Source: Thermodesulfobacteriota bacterium
GTDB lineage: Bacteria; Desulfobacterota; GWC2-55-46
DNA: 64,000 nucleotides
Assembly (NCBI GenBank): GCA_030583865.1
Contig: CP129479.1
Location: forward strand, 260,744 to 324,743
Direction of reading: 5' to 3'
The number at the start of each line of letters is the position of its first letter. Position 1 is the first letter of the stretch. Below are positions 1 to 8,614 of this stretch, piece by piece. The position numbers and the translations under genes were made by a program. The notes beneath the pieces were generated by a model, which had not been told where the DNA came from, did not search any database, and saw only the letters and a list, made by a program, of their open reading frames with translations.

Positions 1-138
1 CTTTTCACGCTCCTCTCCGTCCCGTGCCTCGGCGCGTGCGACCGCTCGCCCGTCATGATGGTCGGGGAGAAGCTCTATCCGGGCCTTACCCCGGAGCTTG
101 CCGACGAAATACTGAGAGAGCACGGATGGCGGGGGTAG
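1..138 (+). CDS. nuoE: NADH-quinone oxidoreductase subunit E, C-terminal fragment
   Basis: Only the last 45 codons are inside the window; the gene begins upstream and stops at TAG 136-138. The fragment contains CLGACDRSPVMMV followed by LTPE, the conserved end of the NuoE thioredoxin-like domain. The two cysteines of CLGAC are the second pair of ligands of the N1a [2Fe-2S] cluster. NuoE pairs with NuoF in the NADH-oxidising arm of Complex I. Its end overlaps the nuoF start by 13 nt, so the two are probably translationally coupled. Identity is certain from the motif and the neighbour; total length cannot be judged. Confidence 0.93.
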   Translation, partial: LFTLLSVPCLGACDRSPVMMVGEKLYPGLTPELADEILREHGWRG

Positions 139-1421
139 GGGAAAAGCCGCTTACGGGGCGCCTCAAGCCCGGCGGCGAGGCCCTGGATATAAGCGAGTAC
201 GAGGTTTATGGCGGGTATAAAGGGCTCCGTAAGGCCCTCAGGATGGACCCCTCCGAAATACGGAAGGAGGTCAAGGAGGCGAACCTCCGGGGCAGGGGCG
301 GCGCGGGCTTCAATACGGGCCTCAAGTGGAGTTTCGTGCCCACGGGGAAGGACGCGCCGCGCCCCAAATACCTTATAGCCAACGCGGACGAGATGGAGCC
401 CGGCACGTTCAAGGACAGGCTCCTCCTCGAGCGGAACCCGCACCTTGTCATAGAAGGCATGATAATAGCCTCTTTTGCCATCGAGGCGGAAACTGCGTTC
501 GTATTTCTCCGCTGGGAATATACCCTTGCCGCGAAACGGATGAGGAAGGCCATAGCAGAGGCGTACGAAAGGGGTTATCTGGGGCGTAACATACTCGGCT
601 CGGGCTTAAGCATCGATATACGGGTGCACGTGAGCGCCGGACGGTACATCTGCGGCGAGGAGACGGCCCTTTTGAACGCGCTCGAAGGGAGACGCGCCAT
701 CCCGCGCTCAAAGCCTCCCTTCCCGCAGACGAGCGGCCTCTGGGGCAGGCCGACGGTCGTAAATAACGTCGAGACGCTCTCGAACGTGCCGCACATAATC
801 ACCGGAGGCGCCGAGTGGTACAGGAAGCTGAGCCGCTCCGGGGACGGCGGGACCAAGCTCTTCGGCGTAAGCGGAAGGGTAAAAAGGCCGGGGCTTTGGG
901 AGCTACCGATGGGCACGACCGCGCGCGAGATACTGGAAGAGCACGCGGGCGGCATGGCGGACGGGTTCAGCTTCCGCTGCCTCATGCCCGGGGGCGCCTC
1001 GACGGAGTTTATCTGTGAAGATGGCCTGGACGTAAAGATGGACTTCGATTCGGTGCAAAAGGCCGGGAGCAGGCTCGGCACGGGCACCATGATAGTCCTC
1101 GACCATACTGTCTGCCCGGTGGCCGCTCTCCATAACCTTGAAAGGTTTTTTGCAGAGGAGTCCTGCGGCTGGTGCACTCCCTGCCGGGAGGGGCTTCCGT
1201 GGGTTGCGAGGCTCCTCGGCGCGATAGAGGACGGAAAAGGCGAGACCGAGGATATTGAGACGCTCCGAGAGCATACGGGCTCGCTCTGGATGGGGAAGAC
1301 CTACTGCGCGCTGGCCCCGGGCGCGATGGAGCCCTTGAAAAGCGGGCTTGCCGTCTTCCGGGAGGACTTCGAAAGGCACATCAGGGAAAAAGGCTGCCCC
1401 TTGAAAATGGAGCGGAGATGA
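126..1421 (+). CDS. nuoF: NADH-quinone oxidoreductase subunit F (NADH- and FMN-binding)
   Basis: 431 residues. NuoF binds NADH and FMN and passes electrons to its own [4Fe-4S] cluster N3. Visible marks are the glycine-rich GRGGAGFNTGLKW, NADEMEPGTFKDR, GRYICGEETALLNALEG and the cluster motif ESCGWCTPCREG with a later cysteine in KTYCALAPGA. The start is ATG 126, inside the end of nuoE; an in-frame extension back to position 24 is possible but would lie entirely within nuoE and adds no family sequence. The protein resembles the E. coli NuoF more than the longer alphaproteobacterial/mitochondrial form. It is followed after 1 nt by nuoG. Confidence 0.95.
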   Translation: MAGVGEKPLTGRLKPGGEALDISEYEVYGGYKGLRKALRMDPSEIRKEVKEANLRGRGGAGFNTGLKWSFVPTGKDAPRPKYLIANADEMEPGTFKDRLLLERNPHLVIEGMIIASFAIEAETAFVFLRWEYTLAAKRMRKAIAEAYERGYLGRNILGSGLSIDIRVHVSAGRYICGEETALLNALEGRRAIPRSKPPFPQTSGLWGRPTVVNNVETLSNVPHIITGGAEWYRKLSRSGDGGTKLFGVSGRVKRPGLWELPMGTTAREILEEHAGGMADGFSFRCLMPGGASTEFICEDGLDVKMDFDSVQKAGSRLGTGTMIVLDHTVCPVAALHNLERFFAEESCGWCTPCREGLPWVARLLGAIEDGKGETEDIETLREHTGSLWMGKTYCALAPGAMEPLKSGLAVFREDFERHIREKGCPLKMERR

Positions 1422-1422
1422 A

Positions 1423-4146
1423 ATGCCCAGGATATACGTAGACGGGAAAGATTACGAGGCGACAGAGGGGCAGAACCTCCTCGAGGCCTGCCTCGGCCTC
1501 GGCTTCGACCTCCCGTATTTCTGCTGGCACCCGGCAATGCGCTCCGTGGGCGCGTGCAGGCAGTGCGCTGTAAAGGAGTTCAAGGACGAGAGCGACACCA
1601 GGGGCAGGATAGTCATGGCCTGCATGACCCCTGTAACCGACGGCGCTCGCATATCCATAGACGACCCCGAGGCCAGGGCCTTCAGGGCGGGCGTCATCGA
1701 GTGGCTCATGGCCAACCACCCGCACGACTGCCCTGTCTGCGACGAGGGGAGCGAGTGCCACCTCCAGGACATGACCGTAATGACAGGGCACATATACAGG
1801 AGGCACAGGTTCAGCAAAAGGACTTACAGGAACCAGGACCTCGGCCCGTTCGTGAACCACGAGATGAACCGCTGCATACAGTGCTACAGGTGCGTGCGTT
1901 TCTATTGCGATTACGCCGGGGGGCGCGACCTCTCCGTCTTCGCCTCGCGCGACAGCGTCTACTTTGGCCGGAGCGGAAACGGGACCCTCGAAAGCGAGTT
2001 CAGCGGCAACCTCGTCGAGGTCTGCCCCACGGGAGTCTTTACCGACAAGACCTTCAAGAAGCACTATGCGCGGAAATGGGACCTCCAGACCGCGCCTTCG
2101 GTCTGCGTCCACTGCGGCCTGGGCTGCAATACGACTCCGGGCGAGAGATACGGGAAGCTGCGTCGCATAAGGAACAGGTACAACGGCTCGGTGAACGGGC
2201 ACTTCCTCTGCGACCGCGGCCGCTTCGGCTATGAATCCGTAAACGGCGACAAAAGAATACGGCGGCCTGTATTAAGGATAAGACCCGGAGAAGAAAAGCA
2301 CATCGATGCCGGCGAGGCCGTACGGCGCGCGTCCCTGATGGTCGGGAACGGCAAGAAGGTCATGGCCATAGGCTCACCCAGGGCCTCGCTCGAATCAAAC
2401 TTCGCCCTGAGGGAGCTCGCTGGCCCGGAAAACTTCTTTTCAGGGCTGCCGGATGATGAGCATGGGCTTATCGCTCTCGTGCTGGACATCCTGAAAGGCG
2501 GGCCCGCGAGGTCTCCGTCCCTCTCGGAGGTCGAAAGGGCTGACGCGGTGCTTATCCTGGGCGAGGACGTCACTAATGTCGCGCCAATCGAGGCGCTCAT
2601 GCTCAGGCAGGCAGCCCGGAGAGGGCCGGTCGAGAAGGCGATTGGCAGGAAAATACCGGAGTGGGACGCCTCTGCCATAAGGACCGCTATACAGAATGAA
2701 AAGGGGCCATTTCATGTGGCGGCCCCTTTTGCCACGAAGCTCGACGAGGCCGCTAAAACTGCCTATCACGCGCCGCCCGATGATATCGCCAGGCTCGGGA
2801 ACGCCATAGCGCATGAGCTCGACGGGGACGCCCCGTTCCCAGAGGGGCTCGGAGAGGGGGCCGCTCGGCTCGCAAAGGACATAGCCGAAGACCTCAGGGC
2901 CGCAAAAAGGCCGCTTATCGTTTCCGGCGTGAGCCTTTCGGAAGCGGTCATAAAGGCCGCCGCAAACGTCGCCTCGGCGCTTCACGCAGCAGGAAGGAAG
3001 GCCGCGCTCTCGTATATCGTCCCCGAGTGCAACAGCATGGGCCTGGCCCTCATGCGCTGCGGAAGCCTCGACGACGCGCGCAAGGCCGCAGCCGGCGGTG
3101 GGTTTGACACCCTCGTGATACTCGAAAACGACCTTTTCATGCGCGCGGGCAGCGAGGAAGTGGAGGTCTTTTTCGAGTGCTTCGAGGACGCTATCGTTAT
3201 CGACCATACCGCGACCCGGACTTCAATGGCTGCGGGGCTCGCATTGCCTGGCGCGGCCTTTGCCGAAGGCACGGGGACGCTCGTAAATTCAGAGGGGAGG
3301 GCGCAGAGGTTTTTCAAGGTCTTCAACCCTGATGGAGATATTGCCGAGGGTTGGCGCTGGCTCGGCAGTATTATGGAGGTATCGGGCGCGGGCACGGCCT
3401 GGAGCAATATAGACGAGGTCCTCGAATCGATGGCGTCCGAGATGCCGGAGCTGCAGGAGGCAATAGATGCCGCGCCGTCCGCAGGGTTCCGCATGGCGGG
3501 GCAGAAGATCGCGAGAGCGCCGCACCGGGTTAGCGGCCGTACGGCCATCCACGCCGGGAGGAGCGTCATAGAGCCTAGACCTCCCGAAGACCCGGACTCT
3601 CCGCTCTCTTTCTCGATGGAGGGCTTTCAGCCGAAGGGGCATGGTAAGGAACCGCCTTCGGAGCTTATACCGCATTTCTGGTCGCCGGGATGGAACTCCC
3701 AGCAGGCGGTCGTAAAATTCCAGGACGGGGTGAACGGGGGGCTCAGGGGCGGCGATCCTGGCGCAAGGCTCATAAATCCGGCAGAAGCAATGCCCGGGTA
3801 TTTCAGGGGAATACCCGGGCAGTTCAGTCCCCGGAAGGGCGAATGGCTTATCATACCCGTTTATCACATATTCGGGTCCGAGGAGTTGAGCGCGCTTTCG
3901 CCGCCCGTTGCCGGGCTTATGCCGCGCCCCTATCTCGGCCTTAATCCCGGGGACGCGGGGGCGCTCGAGTTCCAACCCGGCGAGGAGGTCGCGCTGAACG
4001 CGGGGGGCCTCCTCTTGAAACTCCCGCTAAGGCATATGCCGTCGCTTCCGAACGGCGTTGCGGCGCTTCCGGTCCTGCCGGGCATGGAGAGGCTGAGGCT
4101 GCCGCAATGGGGCGTTGTCACGAGACCGAAAGAGAGCGCCGGCTGA
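1423..4146 (+). CDS. nuoG: NADH-quinone oxidoreductase subunit G
   Basis: 907 residues, essentially the length of E. coli NuoG (908). From the N-terminus: a [2Fe-2S] ferredoxin domain (CWHPAMRSVGACRQC), the His-Cys cluster motif HDCPVCDEGSEC, the motif CIQCYRCVRFYC, then a molybdopterin-oxidoreductase-like region that begins with an extra cluster site CVHCGLGCN with a later FLCDRGRFG. That extra site corresponds to cluster N7, present in only part of the family. The C-terminal ~600 residues are the degenerate, cofactor-free molybdoenzyme fold. The protein carries electrons from NuoF toward NuoI. It has 1-nt spacing from nuoF and is in the same operon. Confidence 0.95.
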   Translation: MPRIYVDGKDYEATEGQNLLEACLGLGFDLPYFCWHPAMRSVGACRQCAVKEFKDESDTRGRIVMACMTPVTDGARISIDDPEARAFRAGVIEWLMANHPHDCPVCDEGSECHLQDMTVMTGHIYRRHRFSKRTYRNQDLGPFVNHEMNRCIQCYRCVRFYCDYAGGRDLSVFASRDSVYFGRSGNGTLESEFSGNLVEVCPTGVFTDKTFKKHYARKWDLQTAPSVCVHCGLGCNTTPGERYGKLRRIRNRYNGSVNGHFLCDRGRFGYESVNGDKRIRRPVLRIRPGEEKHIDAGEAVRRASLMVGNGKKVMAIGSPRASLESNFALRELAGPENFFSGLPDDEHGLIALVLDILKGGPARSPSLSEVERADAVLILGEDVTNVAPIEALMLRQAARRGPVEKAIGRKIPEWDASAIRTAIQNEKGPFHVAAPFATKLDEAAKTAYHAPPDDIARLGNAIAHELDGDAPFPEGLGEGAARLAKDIAEDLRAAKRPLIVSGVSLSEAVIKAAANVASALHAAGRKAALSYIVPECNSMGLALMRCGSLDDARKAAAGGGFDTLVILENDLFMRAGSEEVEVFFECFEDAIVIDHTATRTSMAAGLALPGAAFAEGTGTLVNSEGRAQRFFKVFNPDGDIAEGWRWLGSIMEVSGAGTAWSNIDEVLESMASEMPELQEAIDAAPSAGFRMAGQKIARAPHRVSGRTAIHAGRSVIEPRPPEDPDSPLSFSMEGFQPKGHGKEPPSELIPHFWSPGWNSQQAVVKFQDGVNGGLRGGDPGARLINPAEAMPGYFRGIPGQFSPRKGEWLIIPVYHIFGSEELSALSPPVAGLMPRPYLGLNPGDAGALEFQPGEEVALNAGGLLLKLPLRHMPSLPNGVAALPVLPGMERLRLPQWGVVTRPKESAG

Positions 4147-4156
4147 GAGGGCCCGT

Positions 4157-5152
4157 ATGCAGGGGATCACAGCGTCCGTCTTGACGATAGCCTTCGTCCT
4201 TATCGCGCTCCTTACGTCGAGCGCAGCGCTCATCTGGGCGGAGCGGAGGCTCCTTGCGCTCTGGCAGGACAGGTACGGGCCGAACCGGGTCGGCCCGCTC
4301 GGGCTATTTCAGCCGGTTGCCGACATGATAAAGATATTCACGAAGGACGACTGGGTGCCGCCGTTCGCTGACAGGGCGGTATTCGTGCTGGCCCCGGCCA
4401 TAATCGTCGTAACGGTTCTGACCGCCTTTGCAGTCATACCCTTTGCGCCGGGCGTTGCCGTCGTGGACCTTGACATAGGGGTCATTTTTTTCCTGGCCAT
4501 GTCGTCCCTCAGCATCTACAGCGTCGTCCTTGCGGGCTGGTCCTCGAACAGCAAGTACGCGCTCCTGGGGGGCCTGCGCGGAGCGGCCCAGATGCTGAGC
4601 TACGAGATATTCATGGGGCTTTCGATAATGGGGGTGGTACTCCTTGCCGGTTCCTTCAACCTCAGTGACATAGTCGAGGCGCAGAGGGGCATGTGGTTTT
4701 TCATCCCGCAGCTCCCGGGCCTTCTCATTTTTTTCCTCGCGGGGCTTGCGGAAACGCACAGGCTCCCGTTCGACCTGCCCGAGGCTGAAAACGAGCTGGT
4801 GGCGGGCTATCACACCGAGTATTCGGGCCTGAAGTTCGGGATGTTCTACATAGGCGAATACCTGGGCATTACGCTCATCGCCTCGATGATAACGGTCCTC
4901 TTCCTCGGGGGCTGGCTCGGCCCGGTGCTCCCGCCCGCCGCATGGTTTGTCCTGAAGACCGGGGCAGTTATCGCCGTCTTCATACTCCTCAGGGCCTCGC
5001 TCCCCAGGCCCAGGTTCGACCAACTCATGGGCTTCGGGTGGAAGGTGATGCTCCCGCTCGCGCTCATAAACCTGCTGGCAACAGGCGGCATCCTCCTCGC
5101 CTTGACGGATGCGACGCCATTACCGGATGGCACCGATGCTGAGCCTCTTTAA
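4157..5152 (+). CDS. nuoH: NADH-quinone oxidoreductase subunit H
   Basis: 331 residues, about eight membrane segments. NuoH forms part of the quinone-binding cavity between the membrane and peripheral arms. Family marks seen are [34 protein letters not shown], the loop [21 protein letters not shown] with its conserved acidic residues, and [13 protein letters not shown] near the end. ATG 4157 is preferred because it places the first membrane helix at the N-terminus; a start at 4115 would overlap nuoG and add 14 charged residues. The sequence is again close to E. coli NuoH. Confidence 0.94.
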   Translation: MQGITASVLTIAFVLIALLTSSAALIWAERRLLALWQDRYGPNRVGPLGLFQPVADMIKIFTKDDWVPPFADRAVFVLAPAIIVVTVLTAFAVIPFAPGVAVVDLDIGVIFFLAMSSLSIYSVVLAGWSSNSKYALLGGLRGAAQMLSYEIFMGLSIMGVVLLAGSFNLSDIVEAQRGMWFFIPQLPGLLIFFLAGLAETHRLPFDLPEAENELVAGYHTEYSGLKFGMFYIGEYLGITLIASMITVLFLGGWLGPVLPPAAWFVLKTGAVIAVFILLRASLPRPRFDQLMGFGWKVMLPLALINLLATGGILLALTDATPLPDGTDAEPL

Positions 5153-5651
5153 GACCGCGTGGGAGGTCTTCCTCCGCGCCTTTGAGCCAAGGGTGACGGT
5201 CAGCTACCCCGAAGAGAAGCCGTATCTTGCGCCGAGGTTCAGGGGTCGGATCATACTCTCGCGCGACCCCGATGGCGGGGAGAGGTGCGTTGCCTGCTAT
5301 CTCTGCGCCGTTGCCTGCCCGGTGGACTGCATAGCCCTCGACGCGGCGGAAACGGAGGACGGCAGGCGCTATCCCTCCTTTTTCCGCATAAACTTCTCCC
5401 GCTGCATCTTCTGCGGGTACTGCGAGGAGGCGTGCCCGACGTACGCGATACAGCTTACGCCTGATTTCGAGATGAGCGAGTACGCGAGGCAGTCGCTGGT
5501 GTACGAAAAAGAGGACCTCCTCATAAGCGGGACAGGCAAATACCCGGAGTATAATTTCTACAGGGTCGCGGGGCTCGCGATAAAGGGGAAAGACAAGGGG
5601 GAGGCGGAGAATGAATCGCCCCCCGTGGACGCAAGGGGCCTCACGCCCTGA
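5136..5651 (+). CDS. nuoI: NADH-quinone oxidoreductase subunit I (two [4Fe-4S])
   Basis: 171 residues from ATG 5136. NuoI carries clusters N6a and N6b, which hand electrons to N2 in NuoB. The two motifs are [15 protein letters not shown] and [15 protein letters not shown], and the C-terminal block ([26 protein letters not shown]) is strikingly like E. coli NuoI. A GGATGG sequence 5 nt upstream favours ATG 5136. ATG 5127 and ATG 5109 are alternatives, and 5109 would give exactly the E. coli length of 180 residues. Any of these overlaps the end of nuoH. Confidence 0.94.
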   Translation: MLSLFKTAWEVFLRAFEPRVTVSYPEEKPYLAPRFRGRIILSRDPDGGERCVACYLCAVACPVDCIALDAAETEDGRRYPSFFRINFSRCIFCGYCEEACPTYAIQLTPDFEMSEYARQSLVYEKEDLLISGTGKYPEYNFYRVAGLAIKGKDKGEAENESPPVDARGLTP

Positions 5652-5663
5652 TCCGGAGGCGCG

Positions 5664-6149
5664 GTGAACGGACTCTTCTACATAGCGTCGGCCATAGCCG
5701 TGATCGCGACCTTCAGGGCCCTGACCGGCTCTAACGCGGTGCATTCTCTCCTCTATCTCACGGTCTCGCTCCTTGCGAGCGCCGCTATTTTTTATTCGCT
5801 CGGGGCGCATTACATCGCGGCCCTCGAGGCCATCATATACGCCGGCGCGGTAATGGTCCTATTTCTCTTCGTGGTCATGATGCTCAGCTACGGGCCGGGC
5901 CAGGAGACCGAGGAAAAGAGGATAACCAGGCCGGGGACATGGGCCGGGCCTGCCGTGCTGGCGGCAATACTCCTCTTTGAACTCGTTTACGTCCTTATTG
6001 GCACGGACCTTGTCCCCGAGGACGCGGCAGCCCACGGGCCGAAGGCGGTGGGGATAGCGCTCTTCGGCCCGTACCTCATAGGAGTCGAGCTTGCCTCGGT
6101 GCTCCTCCTTGTGGGCCTTCTGGGCGCATACCACATCGGGCGCAAATGA
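5664..6149 (+). CDS. nuoJ: NADH-quinone oxidoreductase subunit J
   Basis: 161 residues with five predicted membrane helices. The family signature LEAIIYAGAVMVLFLFVVMML, which contains the pi-bulge helix of Complex I, is present, and ALFGPYLIGVELASVLLLVGLLGAYHIGR matches the last helix. The start is a GTG at 5664 preceded by GGAGG with 5-nt spacing. It is shorter than E. coli NuoJ (184) because the charged C-terminal tail is missing. A 151-bp gap separates it from nuoK, unusual in this otherwise tightly packed operon. Confidence 0.93.
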   Translation: MNGLFYIASAIAVIATFRALTGSNAVHSLLYLTVSLLASAAIFYSLGAHYIAALEAIIYAGAVMVLFLFVVMMLSYGPGQETEEKRITRPGTWAGPAVLAAILLFELVYVLIGTDLVPEDAAAHGPKAVGIALFGPYLIGVELASVLLLVGLLGAYHIGRK

Positions 6150-6300
6150 CCACGCTGGACTAAGCTCAAGGGTAGCCGAAGAGCTGAGTTGCAAAAGCGA
6201 TATGCCTACGCTCGCCAAAAAGGTTGGTTCGCTCCGGACGGCCTATCATCCCTGGGTTCGAAAACCCAAGGTTTTACACGGCTTGATAAAAGGAGGATGC
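6150..6300 (+). other. Gap between nuoJ and nuoK with a small stem-loop
   Basis: A 151-bp non-coding gap inside the nuo operon. It contains the hairpin TGGGTT-CGAA-AACCCA at 6255-6270 and then the strong nuoK ribosome-binding site AAAGGAGG at 6288-6295. No promoter or terminator is convincing. The hairpin resembles a tRNA T-arm, but no acceptor stem or anticodon arm can be built around it. Confidence 0.4.
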
Positions 6301-6609
6301 ATGGCGACTGTCCCGGCTGAATACGCATTGGCGCTTGCGGCGGTCCTGTTTGCGCTGGGCCTTACGGGAGTGCTCGTAAGGCGGAACATGATATACGTCC
6401 TCATGTCCATCGAGGTCATGCTGAACGCCGCAGGCCTTGCCTTCATAGCCGCCGGGTACAGGTGGGCGGAGCCCGACGGCCAGGTGATGTTCGTCTTCAT
6501 ACTCACGCTCGCGGCTGCGGAGGTCTCGGTGGCACTGGCGGTCATCTTTAGGTTTTTCCACAGGACAGGCACCCTCGACCTGGACAAGGTCGGCAGCCTG
6601 AAAGGATAG
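6301..6609 (+). CDS. nuoK: NADH-quinone oxidoreductase subunit K
   Basis: 102 residues with three membrane helices, the normal length for NuoK. SIEVMLNAAGLAF carries the conserved membrane glutamate of the proton path, and the second conserved glutamate lies in LAAAEVSVALAVIFRFF. ATG 6301 follows AAAGGAGG closely. In E. coli-type operons nuoK lies directly between nuoJ and nuoL, as here, but on both sides this gene is separated from its neighbours by non-coding DNA. Confidence 0.93.
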   Translation: MATVPAEYALALAAVLFALGLTGVLVRRNMIYVLMSIEVMLNAAGLAFIAAGYRWAEPDGQVMFVFILTLAAAEVSVALAVIFRFFHRTGTLDLDKVGSLKG

Positions 6610-6611
6610 AG

Positions 6612-6763
6612 ATGTGGCAACCTCTAAAAATTGATCTTTTCCCCGGACTCTGTGTCAGGCCGGGAATAAAAATGCTCACATATTACTCATATATGCTCCG
6701 CTTCTTATTCCCGGCCTTCCTTGATTGCGGGAAAAATCTCTAATTTTTAGGGGTTGCCACATG
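6612..6763. repeat. Family-1 palindromic element, copy 1 (nuoK-nuoL gap)
   Basis: A ~152-bp nearly perfect palindrome. The outer arms are ATGTGGCAACC at 6612-6622 and GGTTGCCACAT at 6753-6763, continuing inward as TAAAAATT / AATTTTTA. An inner pair, AGGCCGGGAATAA at 6657-6669 and TTATTCCCGGCCT near 6705-6717, surrounds ATGCTCACATAT. The right arm ends on the nuoL ATG and supplies the AGGGG that can act as its ribosome-binding site. A near-identical copy lies at 56197-56339. Confidence 0.9.
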
Positions 6764-8614
6764 AAAGAATTCCTATGGCTCATACCCGCCCTGCCATTTG
6801 CGGGGTTCCTGGCGCTCATCCTGGCTGGCCGCTCGATGCCGGCGAGGCTTTCCGCCCTCGTAGGGACAGGCGCGGTCGGCCTCTCGGCCATTTCCGTTTT
6901 CTTAATCGGAATCGATTTCGTCGGCTCGCCTCCGCCTGAAGGCTTCATGGCCCAAAGCCTGTGGACATGGGTGGAGCTCGGCTGGTTCAGGGCCGACGCC
7001 GCGCTCAGGCTCGACGCGCTCTCCCTTGCGATGGCAGCGGTCATTACGTTCACGGCCTTCCTTATCCTTGTCTATTCCGCCGAGTTCATGGCAGAAGACG
7101 AAGGCTACTCGCGTTTTTTCGCGTACATGGACCTCTTTGTCGCGTTCATGCTCGTCCTCGTACTTGCCGACAACTTTCTCTTTCTCTACCTGGGCTGGGA
7201 GGGCGTGGGACTTTGCAGCTTCCTCCTCATCGGGTTCCGGTACAAGGAGGGCCATACCGGGTACGCGGCGCGGAAGGCCTTCATCATGACCAGGGCAGGA
7301 GACACGGCCTTCCTGGTCGGAATCATACTCCTTGCGGCGAGCTTCGGAACGCTCGATATCCAGACAGTCATGGAAGCGGGGGAGGGTGCCGCCTCCGGGC
7401 AACAGGGTAGCGCCATTGCCGCGCTCGCGGCGCTTTTGATACTCGCCGGAGCGCTGGGAAAATCGGCGCAGGCGCCGCTTCAGACATGGCTTCCGGACGC
7501 GATGGCAGGCCCGACCCCTGTAAGCGCCCTCATCCACGCGGCGACGATGGTCGCCGCCGGGGTGTACCTCATAGCCCGCACCCACGCGATTTTCGATACG
7601 CCCCCAGTAATGTCCCTTATAGCCGCCCTGGGCGCGGCAACGCTCCTCGTCTCAGGCTTAAGCGCGCTCGTCCAGTCGGACATAAAAAGGGCCCTTGCCT
7701 ACTCGACCATGGGGCAGGTGGGGTTCATGTTCCTCGCGCTCGGGGCAGGCTACTGGCAGGCCGCCATATTCCATTTCATGACCCACGCGTTCTTCAAGGC
7801 CCTCCTCTTCCTCTCCGCTGGCGCGGTCATAACCGCGCTTGGAGGCGAGCACGACATGCGGAGGATGGGCGGCTTGAGGAAAAGGCTCCCGCTCGCGTTC
7901 TGGAGCTTTCTGATCGGGGCGGCGTCGCTTTCGGCCCTGCCCCTCGTTACCGCCGGATACTACAGCAAGGACCTCATATTGAAAGGGGCGCTGGCCGGAG
8001 GCGGGGCCCTACTCTGGGGCGCCGGCATAATCGGGGCCTTAGTTACCGCTCTTTATGCGTTCCGCATGGTGTTCCTCGTCTTTTTCGGGGAGGCCGGGGC
8101 AGACGCGGCCAGGCGGACCGGCCTGGGCATTGCGGCCCCGCTCGTCCTCCTTTCGGCCCTGGCACTTTTTTCCGGCTTCATCGGCGTGCCGTCTTTTTTA
8201 GGGGTGGTAACGCCCCTTCCCGATACGGACGCGCTGGCTGGTGCGCCTCTGGCAGGGGCGCTTTCGGCCATCGTCCCGGTGCTGGGGGCAGCCGCGGCGT
8301 ATTTCGTTTTTTTTAAGCGGCGCGGGGCGGTGGAAGGGCTCCCGGAAAAGGGCTTTGCCGCCGGCCTTCATGCCTTCATCCGCTCGGGCTGGGGCTTTGA
8401 CCGGCTCTATGAAAGGCTCTTCGTCCGTCCGTATCTCCTGGCAGCGCGGGCGGGCAGAGAGGATTTCATGGACGCGCCGTATGCAGGCGCGGCAAAGGGG
8501 ACAGAGCTGCTGAGCAGGCTCCTTGCGAAGACCCAGTCCGGGCAGGTGAGGCGCTATGCAGCCGGGATGACGCTCGGGGCTCTTCTGGCGCTCGGGGCGC
8601 TCGCATTCATATGA
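6761..8614 (+). CDS. nuoL: NADH-quinone oxidoreductase subunit L
   Basis: 617 residues, close to E. coli NuoL (613). It is the distal antiporter-like proton-pumping subunit, with 14 core helices plus the long lateral helix at the C-terminus. Conserved stretches include NFLFLYLGWEGVGLCSFLLIGF (glutamate of the pump), GKSAQAPLQTWLPDAMAGPTPVSALIHAATMVAAGVY (lysine of the pump and broken helix) and LLFLSAGAVI. ATG 6761 is chosen because upstream in-frame codons lie wholly inside the palindromic element 6612-6763. The stop overlaps the nuoM start as ATGA. Confidence 0.95.
   Translation: MKEFLWLIPALPFAGFLALILAGRSMPARLSALVGTGAVGLSAISVFLIGIDFVGSPPPEGFMAQSLWTWVELGWFRADAALRLDALSLAMAAVITFTAFLILVYSAEFMAEDEGYSRFFAYMDLFVAFMLVLVLADNFLFLYLGWEGVGLCSFLLIGFRYKEGHTGYAARKAFIMTRAGDTAFLVGIILLAASFGTLDIQTVMEAGEGAASGQQGSAIAALAALLILAGALGKSAQAPLQTWLPDAMAGPTPVSALIHAATMVAAGVYLIARTHAIFDTPPVMSLIAALGAATLLVSGLSALVQSDIKRALAYSTMGQVGFMFLALGAGYWQAAIFHFMTHAFFKALLFLSAGAVITALGGEHDMRRMGGLRKRLPLAFWSFLIGAASLSALPLVTAGYYSKDLILKGALAGGGALLWGAGIIGALVTALYAFRMVFLVFFGEAGADAARRTGLGIAAPLVLLSALALFSGFIGVPSFLGVVTPLPDTDALAGAPLAGALSAIVPVLGAAAAYFVFFKRRGAVEGLPEKGFAAGLHAFIRSGWGFDRLYERLFVRPYLLAARAGREDFMDAPYAGAAKGTELLSRLLAKTQSGQVRRYAAGMTLGALLALGALAFI

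Noticed and set aside
6250-6285. tRNA-like T-arm (GGGTTCGAAAACCC) between nuoJ and nuoK
   Set aside because: The loop length is wrong, and no matching acceptor stem, D arm or anticodon arm could be found in the 100 bases upstream. It is recorded as a simple hairpin.
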